Assembly (NCBI GenBank): GCA_934277845.1
Contig: CAKQVV010000042.1
Span: forward strand, 1 to 12,027
Direction of reading: 5' to 3'
Length of the DNA: 12,027 nucleotides
DNA from: an uncultured Clostridia bacterium
Lineage (GTDB): Bacteria > Bacillota > Clostridia > Christensenellales > Pumilibacteraceae
This document shows positions 6,754 to 12,027 of the stretch, piece after piece. Made by a program: the position numbers and the translations under genes. A model generated the notes under the pieces. That model did no database searches, was not told the origin of the DNA, and was given only the letters and a program-made list of their open reading frames with translations. Position 1 is the stretch's first letter; each line of letters starts with the position of its first letter.

Positions 6754-8514
6754 TTAAAAATTATTTAACTTGTCCTCATATAAATCGACAAACGTTTCTG
6801 CGTGTTTAATCGTTTCATACCACCAACTGTAATTATTTGCCGATTTATCTATTCTTTCAAGTTTCTTTTCCAGACAGTCTTTCATGATTTGCGCAAAATC
6901 GCTTTCGGAAGTTTCATCGCCGCAATAAATTTTTAAAATTTTTCGGATAGATCGCAATACATGATCGTTACGCCTGATATAACTGCTTATATCTGTCCAT
7001 TCAAATATAATTTCAACTAAATCTTCATAGGGGTTTCCTATATAGCAATTATCCCAATTGATAACCGCCTTTACGTTTTCGCCGTCGTATACAATATCCT
7101 CGTTATCGTATTTACCGTGCAGATACACTTGTCCTTTACCTAATTTTTGTACGCATATACCATGAAATTCTTTCAGAAAACAGATCAAAGAGTTTAATTT
7201 TTCGTTAGTTCTTCCTTGCTTGTATTTGAACGTTTCACCTTGGATATAACCGAATCTATCTACTCCGTCTTTCGTTTCGTAAAATTCGGGAACTTTTGAA
7301 AAACCTTTACTTCCCATATATCGCAGCATCTCGTACTCAACCGGATTATTTGAAGATTTTTTCAATACGTACTTGTTATCTACTATCTTAAAGCTCTTAT
7401 GAACTCCGCCGTCGTAATCGATTTCGGGAAGAAGTTCCAACTCCTCTTTTTGATCCGTCAACTCGTTTAATAAAATTTTTATCCGATCGGGAAGGGTGGG
7501 GTCGATCGGTTCGTCGTAAACAAGTAAATTCCCGATTTTTGTTCTTCCGTCCGATAAATAACCGATATCGTCCACGCGGATATTTTTCAACTGTTTTTCC
7601 GATAGACGTTCATGTATAAACTGCAATTGCTTTTTGTTAAAATCGCGTCCGAAGTCTACAATTTGTTTTATATATGTATAATTGCCTTGATTCACCGCTT
7701 CTTGCAACAGCAACATTAGCAGCGGATTTATAAAACTCACGTCATCGAAATCGTAGCCGTACGAAACCAACCCCCTATTAGCGTCTTTTATAGGTATCTC
7801 TTTACTTGATAACATTTTTTGCAGTACTTTTCCCGACGTTAAAACAGTTCGGACAAATTCCTTTTTATTGTATAAATATCTGTCCGTATCCACATAGCGA
7901 CTTATTTCATAAAAAGGATCAAATACTTCTATAAATAAATCTGTCTCTTCTTTTTCCGCAAGTAATTTTGCTATTTCCATCGGCGCCGAGTCGTAATTCC
8001 CACAAATTATCGGCATTGAAGAATCGACATAGAACATGTTGTTCATCGGATTAAAGAAAAAATTATGCTTTTCGCATAGAAAACGAATGCCGTTTGCAGA
8101 GCGATATTTAATAATATAATCGAGTAAACTTTTATTGTATTCGTCTGTATTCATTAAAATATTTACGGCTTCATCGTCCGTTTCTCCGTCAAGTTTCAGA
8201 TACTCGCTAAAGTCGCCGCACGCTACGGTATATTCCAACCCTCTCGGTTGATATCGTTCATTATAGGGTAGGTTGTTTATTATACTGTCCATAGAAGTGT
8301 GTAAAACATGTTCCAACCCTAAAATCATTTCCACCGTAAATGTACGTTTCCCTTTTAGCATGTTCGTAAAATTAGATTTTTGATTCGTTGCCCATTGAAC
8401 GTCTGTTTTTGATTCGTCGCGCACCGAACACTTAAAAATTTTACGCAATAAAGTTATGTATGTATCAATATTGTTTTGTTTCATCAATTCGTCTATTCTT
8501 TGTTGAATATCCAT
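6754..8514 (-). CDS. HTH domain fused to a degenerate aminoglycoside-phosphotransferase-like (kinase-fold) domain
   Basis: This 586-residue protein is first in the operon. Residues about 15-80 (SNFTNMLKGKRTFTVEMILGL) look like an XRE-type helix-turn-helix. Residues 80-340 are an alpha-helical middle part that I do not recognise. Residues about 365-570 resemble the APH/choline-kinase fold: VLKK (383-386) could hold the N-lobe lysine and E393 or E395 the helix-C glutamate. The catalytic loop is LHGKYDNED where active enzymes have HGDxxxxN, so K468 replaces the catalytic Asp and D473 the Asn. The metal-binding Asp is N486 in VINWDN, and GDP is G-N-P, though the structural EDL is kept. It is probably a pseudokinase or ligand sensor. 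GGAGG six bases before the ATG fixes the start. It may regulate the transporter operon and its own promoter, which is inferred from position only. There is no sign of an acquired resistance gene; a true phosphotransferase is unlikely. Confidence 0.65.
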   Translation of the reverse strand: MDIQQRIDELMKQNNIDTYITLLRKIFKCSVRDESKTDVQWATNQKSNFTNMLKGKRTFTVEMILGLEHVLHTSMDSIINNLPYNERYQPRGLEYTVACGDFSEYLKLDGETDDEAVNILMNTDEYNKSLLDYIIKYRSANGIRFLCEKHNFFFNPMNNMFYVDSSMPIICGNYDSAPMEIAKLLAEKEETDLFIEVFDPFYEISRYVDTDRYLYNKKEFVRTVLTSGKVLQKMLSSKEIPIKDANRGLVSYGYDFDDVSFINPLLMLLLQEAVNQGNYTYIKQIVDFGRDFNKKQLQFIHERLSEKQLKNIRVDDIGYLSDGRTKIGNLLVYDEPIDPTLPDRIKILLNELTDQKEELELLPEIDYDGGVHKSFKIVDNKYVLKKSSNNPVEYEMLRYMGSKGFSKVPEFYETKDGVDRFGYIQGETFKYKQGRTNEKLNSLICFLKEFHGICVQKLGKGQVYLHGKYDNEDIVYDGENVKAVINWDNCYIGNPYEDLVEIIFEWTDISSYIRRNDHVLRSIRKILKIYCGDETSESDFAQIMKDCLEKKLERIDKSANNYSWWYETIKHAETFVDLYEDKLNNF

Positions 8515-8590
8515 AGTTTACCTCCGCTTACAACAATAGATTAACAGAGCTATTGTCAAAAATCAACCGTTTAGTTGTCTTATTTGACAA
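8515..8590 (-). promoter_or_regulatory. Promoter and possible operators of the HTH-kinase/transporter operon
   Basis: On the minus strand a TTGACA lies at 8558-8553, with TATTGT 15 bases further on. An alternative is TTGATT with 17 bases to TAATCT; both are imperfect. The inverted repeat CAATAG (8534-8539) and CTATTG (8550-8555) brackets this segment. A second inverted repeat, TTGTC-TTATTT-GACAA, lies at 8575-8590. Both could be operators for the HTH protein encoded just downstream, an inference from position and symmetry. Confidence 0.4.
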
Positions 8591-8611
8591 TTTGAGTTAT
8601 CATGTAATTAA

Positions 8612-8638
8612 CTTTGATTTTTACGGCTTTGATTTTTA
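8612..8638. repeat. Tandem 12-bp direct repeat at the end of the ADP-ribosylglycohydrolase gene
   Basis: CTTTGATTTTTA occurs twice (8612-8623 and 8627-8638), separated by CGG. The second copy includes the stop codon of the glycohydrolase gene. No hairpin terminator is seen here. The repeat may be slippage or a binding site. Confidence 0.6.
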
Positions 8639-9457
8639 TCTGACAACTCTCTCTTTTTTAATTGTTCTGAACGCGTGGTATAAGCCTTGTAAATCTTCAG
8701 GCAAATATCTTAAAGCTTTTTCTTCTGATTCGTAAGGCACACCGTAATATGCTTCGGCAATGCTTCCTGCCATCGCGCCGATTGTATCAGAATCCCCACC
8801 GATACCAACGGTGTTGCGAATTACGTCTTCAAAGTTTTCCCCGTCTAAAAACGCAACGATAGCGTGCGGAATACTTCCTTCACAAGTCACCCAAGTTCCC
8901 CAATCGTCATAACCGTAATTTCTCATCAACCATTTAATAGCAAAGTTTTTATCTTTTAACTTTGGATAATATTCGCTCATTTTTTCACGAATATAACCCT
9001 TATCTTTGCCTGTTCTTGCAAGATACACCGCCAATGCGACGGCTTCCGCACCTTTTATCCCGTCTGGATGATTATGCGAAATTACCGTAACCTTTCTTGA
9101 GAGATTTTTCACTTCCTCTTCCGATTCCGCAACCCAGCCGACGGGGCTTATTCGCATTCCGGCACCGTTTCCGTAACTATAATAAGGTTTGCTTTTTTCA
9201 AACAACCATTTATAAAACATATTTCCCCACCCGATTCGAGGGTAGGGCTTTGCTATATCTTTCATAACCTGAACGGTTAATTCGCTCAAATCATCGTAAT
9301 TACTTTTACTAAGTAGCAACGCTCTTGCCACTGCAAGAGTCATTAAAGTATCATCCGTAAATCGACACCCGTCGGCAAACAACGCAAAATCTTTTCCATA
9401 ATGTTCCTTAAATTTAAACCTGCTGCCAACGATATCGCCTATAATTGCACCTATCAT
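8636..9457 (-). CDS. ADP-ribosylglycohydrolase family protein (DraG/ARH-like)
   Basis: This 273-residue protein matches the compact all-helical glycohydrolases that remove ADP-ribose from proteins or small molecules using a two-metal centre. It opens with MIGAIIGDIVGS. The first metal motif is FTDDT (T34, D35, D36). GNGAGMRISPVGW (96-108) and SHNHPDGIKGAEA (127-139) are the usual substrate-cleft loops. The second metal motif is GGDSDTIGAMAG (220-231), with D222, D224 and T225. All expected ligands are present, so it should be active. The length is typical for small bacterial members. Its ATG directly follows the stop codon of the small upstream gene (TAAATG), with GGGGAG nine bases upstream, so the two are translated together. 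No ADP-ribosyltransferase is visible in the window; the natural substrate is unknown. Confidence 0.93.
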   Translation of the reverse strand: MIGAIIGDIVGSRFKFKEHYGKDFALFADGCRFTDDTLMTLAVARALLLSKSNYDDLSELTVQVMKDIAKPYPRIGWGNMFYKWLFEKSKPYYSYGNGAGMRISPVGWVAESEEEVKNLSRKVTVISHNHPDGIKGAEAVALAVYLARTGKDKGYIREKMSEYYPKLKDKNFAIKWLMRNYGYDDWGTWVTCEGSIPHAIVAFLDGENFEDVIRNTVGIGGDSDTIGAMAGSIAEAYYGVPYESEEKALRYLPEDLQGLYHAFRTIKKERVVR

Positions 9458-9793
9458 TTACGCCGTCTCCCCATTAAAATAATCATCATCCCAAAATCGC
9501 TTCTTGTCTTGACGATTTAAATTTTTACGTTTTGTTTTTTCCATGATTAAAACGCCGTATTCCTGCTCAATATATCGAATATAAACGGGCAACTTTTCTG
9601 CAGTATGCCTTACGCTATAACTACAATGCTTTTTAAGTTTTCTTAAATCGTATAAAGAAATTCCTTGTTCAAAAACTTCTTTGTTGCTTCTTCTATATGC
9701 TTGCACAAAGAGAAAGTATTTTGTTCCTTGCGCCATTAAGCAAAAGGTTTGTTCTCCTTTTGCAGTGGTTGTACAATAAATATAATTTTTCAT
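9458..9793 (-). CDS. Small uncharacterised protein paired with the ADP-ribosylglycohydrolase
   Basis: I do not recognise this 111-residue protein. It starts MKNYIYCTTTAKGEQTFCLM, with a beta-rich first half (GTKYFLFVQAY), then a helical SLYDLRKLKKHCSY segment, RHTAEKLPVYIRYIEQEYGV, and a charged basic/acidic tail ending WDDDYFNGETA. It has no signal peptide or membrane segment, so it should be cytoplasmic. I chose the ATG at 9793 because GGGAG lies seven bases upstream. An in-frame GTG at 9823 would add ten residues, but it has no ribosome binding site and falls at the edge of a small inverted repeat. Its stop codon touches the start codon of the glycohydrolase gene, so a joint role is likely, for example as partner, substrate or inhibitor of that enzyme. 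This is inference from coupling only. Confidence 0.75.
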   Translation of the reverse strand: MKNYIYCTTTAKGEQTFCLMAQGTKYFLFVQAYRRSNKEVFEQGISLYDLRKLKKHCSYSVRHTAEKLPVYIRYIEQEYGVLIMEKTKRKNLNRQDKKRFWDDDYFNGETA

Positions 9794-9820
9794 TTGTATT
9801 CTCCCGAAAAATAATTGTGC

Positions 9821-9864
9821 CACTTTATAAGTGAAAGCCGGCAGGCTCTTTATAAGCCCGCCGG
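9821..9864 (-). terminator. GC-rich hairpin after the FtsH-like gene, followed by a small inverted repeat
   Basis: Beginning about nine bases after the stop at 9873, GCCGGC plus GGCT (9837-9846) pairs with AGCC plus GCCGGC (9854-9864) across one A/C mismatch. On the minus strand the stem is followed by TTTCACTT, a weak T-tract, so termination may be partial. Next to it, CACTT-TAT-AAGTG (9821-9833) is a perfect short palindrome. The motif CTTTATAAG occurs in both hairpins (9823-9831 and 9848-9856). Confidence 0.6.
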
Positions 9865-9872
9865 CACATTGA

Positions 9873-11159
9873 TTAAGCCACCATTTTCAACAGTTCTTCG
9901 CGGCTTAACAGATGTTTTGTTTCTAACGCTTCTACAATTTTATCGAATACCCCTTTATGCTCCGAAATAATATTTTTAACTTTTTCGTGCGTTTCGTTCA
10001 ATATCTCAACGCGTTTTGCAACCACTTTTTCGCCTTGCGAATCCGAAATTACTCCGCGCCGAGAATAATCAAGCAAGTATTCATAACCGAATTTCCCGCC
10101 TTCCGTTATCATAAAATCAAGGCTCATTATCGCTTGCCTCATATCGTTTGAGCATCCGCACGAAGCCTCGCCGAACTCTATTATTTCGGCTACTCTTCCG
10201 CCGAGAGCAATTGCAACGTCGTCTATGCCGTCGTTGTTTTCGGAGCAGCATATCTCCTCGTCGTAAATCATACGGGTATGTCCTTTCGATTGCCCTTGAG
10301 GAATGATCGTTGCAGTCGACACCTTGTCCGGTTTTAAGTATAACGCCACAATCGCGTGCCCCGCTTCGTGTACTGCCACCAAATGTTTTTCGCTGTCTTT
10401 AATTTCGCCTTCAACGCCGTGAAAAGCTAGACGATTCATGGCTGTTTGAAAACAGTCGAAGTCGATAACCAATTGTTTTCTTTCGATAGCGAGAATACCG
10501 GATTCGTTCACAAGACATTCGAGTTGCGCCCCGGAATATCCAGAAGTTACTCTTGCAACGTAATCCACGTCAAGACTTTTCGGCATTTTTATTCTGTCGA
10601 AATACAGACTTAAAATTTTCTTTCTGTCGTCAAGTGACGGTAATCCGATTTCGAAAATTCTGTCAAATCTTCCGGAACGCACGAGCGCCGGACCAAGTCT
10701 GCGAATATCATTACAGGTTGCAACGACCAACACGCCGTTCTCGTCTTTTAACGAATCGAGTTCCTGAAGGAGAATTTTCATCGCTTTGTCGTTCATTGCA
10801 ATATAATACTCGTCGCGGAGTCCTGCAATTTTATCGAATTCGTCAATCAATAAAAGACACGGTTTCATTTTCTTTGCCTGCGCAAACGCTTCCTGAATAA
10901 ATTCTTCCGAATTATCTCTTGTGCAATCCGCCGCACGCAATTCGATTATGTTGATATTTTCATCGGCAATCGATTTTGCCATTACGGTTTTTCCGACGCC
11001 TGGATAACCGTAAAGCAGAACGCCTTTTGGAATATGTACGCCGCAATCCGCATATTTTGCCGCGTTATGCAGAAAATCTTTCAACTGCTCTAATTGCGCG
11101 ACTTCTTTTTCGTAACCTGCGATTTTAGTTTTTGTAGTAATCTGTTCCGTTTTTGCCAT
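9873..11159 (-). CDS. Soluble FtsH-like AAA+ / M41 zinc metalloprotease without membrane segments
   Basis: From the ATG at 11159 this is a 428-residue protein. AAA+ part: Walker A GYPGVGKT (51-58), Walker B LLLIDEFD (102-109), sensor-1 ATCN (147-150), arginine fingers in RSGRFDR (R161, R164), and GYSGAQL (207-213). M41 part: zinc motif HEAGH (264-268) and the third ligand D339 in GCSNDM, matching FtsH TTGAxNDL. The protease should be catalytically competent. True FtsH is about 600 residues with two N-terminal membrane helices and a periplasmic domain, all absent here. The pore-loop FVG motif also seems to be missing: the stretch 76-88 reads AADCTRDNSEEFI. GGAGG eight bases before 11159 decides the start; an ATG at 11246 lies inside a palindrome and has no binding site. 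It stands alone between two terminators. It probably degrades specific cytoplasmic substrates that are not known. Confidence 0.85.
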   Translation of the reverse strand: MAKTEQITTKTKIAGYEKEVAQLEQLKDFLHNAAKYADCGVHIPKGVLLYGYPGVGKTVMAKSIADENINIIELRAADCTRDNSEEFIQEAFAQAKKMKPCLLLIDEFDKIAGLRDEYYIAMNDKAMKILLQELDSLKDENGVLVVATCNDIRRLGPALVRSGRFDRIFEIGLPSLDDRKKILSLYFDRIKMPKSLDVDYVARVTSGYSGAQLECLVNESGILAIERKQLVIDFDCFQTAMNRLAFHGVEGEIKDSEKHLVAVHEAGHAIVALYLKPDKVSTATIIPQGQSKGHTRMIYDEEICCSENNDGIDDVAIALGGRVAEIIEFGEASCGCSNDMRQAIMSLDFMITEGGKFGYEYLLDYSRRGVISDSQGEKVVAKRVEILNETHEKVKNIISEHKGVFDKIVEALETKHLLSREELLKMVA

Positions 11160-11191
11160 CGGCAAATCCTCCGTAAAATAGATTAAGTCTG

Positions 11192-11211
11192 CACCCTTGT
11201 CCGATAGGGTG
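11192..11211. promoter_or_regulatory. Inverted repeat in the leader of the FtsH-like gene
   Basis: CACCCT (11192-11197) and AGGGTG (11206-11211) form a perfect six-base inverted repeat with an eight-base loop, 20 bases before the ribosome binding site. It could be an operator or an RNA hairpin. The loop holds ATCGG on the minus strand, complementary to CCGAT at the start codon of the gene, so a pairing that hides the start is possible. No clear promoter boxes are seen between it and the upstream terminator. Confidence 0.4.
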
Positions 11212-11230
11212 AGCATAACGAGAACTACTG

Positions 11231-11266
11231 CAAAAAAATTACCCATTATATTATAATATAATGGGT
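11231..11266 (-). terminator. Terminator built on a perfect 26-bp palindrome
   Basis: Bases 11241-11266 are a perfect palindrome (half-site ACCCATTATATTA). It folds into a hairpin of about 11 pairs with a TATA loop, and on the minus strand it is followed by AATTTTTTT (11232-11240). This is the pattern of a Rho-independent terminator for the gene ending at 11299, although its stem is unusually AT-rich. The palindrome contains two overlapping TATAAT boxes on the minus strand, so it may also act as the -10 region of the FtsH-like gene; -35 boxes are poor. Confidence 0.7.
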
Positions 11267-11298
11267 AGAATTCTATAAAAGGTGATAATTATGGAGTT

Positions 11299-12027
11299 TT
11301 AATTGATTTTTGTGAATTTTAGTCCGTATAAATCATATTCGCCGTCGTCTTTTTGAATGACCTGCGGCATTTTTTCTTTGCTTGCTTTTAACATTTTCTT
11401 AAAAAGTTCGTTTTCCAGCAGCGGTGCATAAATATGCCAATTTTCCCGTTCTTCTTTTTCGTAATCTTTTATAACCAGGTATAAAACGTATTCTTCCGAA
11501 AGCAGTTCTTTCACTTGTTTATTACGCTTGTCTTTCGTTCGCTTAATCTTTGCGTAAAGATAGTCCTTTTCATCATCGTCCGCACGCCTAAGTTCACTAT
11601 ACAAAAAGTCTAATTTCTCTTTATACTCTTTACTAATAGAAACGATTTTATCTCTATACTCGTAAACGGTGGACGTGGATTTCGGCGCAGGCTCTTTTAA
11701 CATATCGGAAATCGCTCGGTATTCTATTTCTTTCTCTTTGCCTTTACGATAATCGATATCTTTAACGCTCTTATAAACATATTCCATTGGAGCTTTATAA
11801 AATACGTATTTCCGTTCTTTTATGCCATAACCAAAATCAATCTCTTTGAAAAATTCGGGAGAGACAACGTTATGCTTATTCGCTATCTTCTTGATTTCTT
11901 TTGATACGCTAATTTTATCGTAGGCGCGTTTTGCCTTATCTATTTCAATACCCGAAAGAACGGCAAGTTTACATACGTCTTCGTATATTCCTTGTATACT
12001 TTCATAATTCGAGCCACTATTTAACTT
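11299..12027 (-). CDS. Uncharacterised charged protein, C-terminal 242 residues (start lies beyond the window)
   Basis: The frame is open from the right edge to the TAA at 11299, giving 242 residues with no start codon needed inside the window. The ATG at 11787 is internal, because matching protein-like sequence continues upstream to the edge. I do not recognise the family. What can be seen is a lysine/glutamate-rich helical protein. The first part holds helices such as YEDVCKLAVLSGIEIDKAKRAYDKI; it is followed by PEFFKEIDFGYGIKERKYVFYKAP. A probable coiled coil then runs about residues 125-175 (VYEYRDKIVSISKEYKEKLDFLYSELRRADDDEKDYL), and the end, DGEYDLYGLKFTKIN, looks beta-rich. It has no membrane segment or visible catalytic motif in this part. 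A terminator follows it, so it belongs to a transcription unit separate from the FtsH-like gene. Its function cannot be given. Confidence 0.7.
   Translation of the reverse strand, partial: KLNSGSNYESIQGIYEDVCKLAVLSGIEIDKAKRAYDKISVSKEIKKIANKHNVVSPEFFKEIDFGYGIKERKYVFYKAPMEYVYKSVKDIDYRKGKEKEIEYRAISDMLKEPAPKSTSTVYEYRDKIVSISKEYKEKLDFLYSELRRADDDEKDYLYAKIKRTKDKRNKQVKELLSEEYVLYLVIKDYEKEERENWHIYAPLLENELFKKMLKASKEKMPQVIQKDDGEYDLYGLKFTKIN

Noticed and set aside
6754..8514. Aminoglycoside resistance phosphotransferase
   Set aside because: The catalytic Asp, Asn and metal Asp are replaced and the protein carries a DNA-binding domain and a long extra region, so a resistance role is not supported.
9794..9823. 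GTG start at 9823 for the small gene before the glycohydrolase
   Set aside because: It has no ribosome binding site and falls at the edge of a small palindrome; the ATG at 9793 has GGGAG seven bases upstream.
10553..10900. Plus-strand open frame of 115 codons
   Set aside because: It is antisense to the AAA+ core of the FtsH-like gene, has an arginine-rich composition typical of shadow frames, and no start signals.
11160..11246. Longer start of the FtsH-like protein with a hydrophobic N-terminus (FFAVVLVMLTL) as a membrane anchor
   Set aside because: The ATG at 11246 lies in the palindromic terminator and has no ribosome binding site, whereas the ATG at 11159 has GGAGG at ideal spacing and begins at the usual domain border.
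11785..11787. ATG at 11787 as the start of the rightmost gene
   Set aside because: The frame continues open to the window edge with similar protein-like composition, so this methionine is internal.
1..12027. CRISPR arrays, tRNA or rRNA genes
   Set aside because: I saw no regularly spaced repeats, and no tRNA cloverleaf or rRNA sequence on either strand.

Overview
The window looks like a piece of chromosome from a low-GC Bacillota, most likely a gut-type clostridium that I cannot name. The evidence is AGGAGG-type ribosome binding sites, AT-rich spacers, a Gram-positive type prmA, a lipoprotein-type binding protein and a remnant of a large serine recombinase of the kind common in Clostridia. 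Every gene I support lies on the minus strand, so transcription runs from the right edge to the left edge. Both edges cut a gene.

Layout from the upstream (right) side. The C-terminal part of an unrecognised, lysine/glutamate-rich protein runs in from the right edge and ends at a terminator built on a perfect 26-bp palindrome. Next is a soluble FtsH-like AAA+/M41 zinc protease without membrane segments, followed by a GC-rich hairpin. Then come a small uncharacterised gene and an ADP-ribosylglycohydrolase joined stop-to-start. A 121-bp spacer full of repeats precedes a tight five-gene block: a large HTH protein with a degenerate aminoglycoside-phosphotransferase-like C-terminus, a FecB-type binding lipoprotein, a FecC/D-type permease (TTG start), a FecE-type ATPase (GTG start), and a DEDDh exonuclease with a probable BRCT domain. 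The block ends at a clear Rho-independent terminator.

Below it, a 314-bp gene-poor gap holds a 110-bp element that folds into a three-helix structure and a small GC-rich palindrome. The gap leads into the C-terminal remnant of a large serine recombinase, which has lost its catalytic domain and carries a frameshift. A GNAT acetyltransferase and prmA, cut by the left edge, complete the window.

The part I find most interesting is the five-gene block. It is an ordinary iron-chelate/cobalamin-type importer locked between a putative regulator fused to a kinase-like domain without the usual catalytic residues and a nuclease. The FtsH-like protein that appears to lack the pore-loop motif, and the folded element beside the recombinase remnant, are the next best leads. 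No tRNA, rRNA, CRISPR array or complete insertion sequence was seen.
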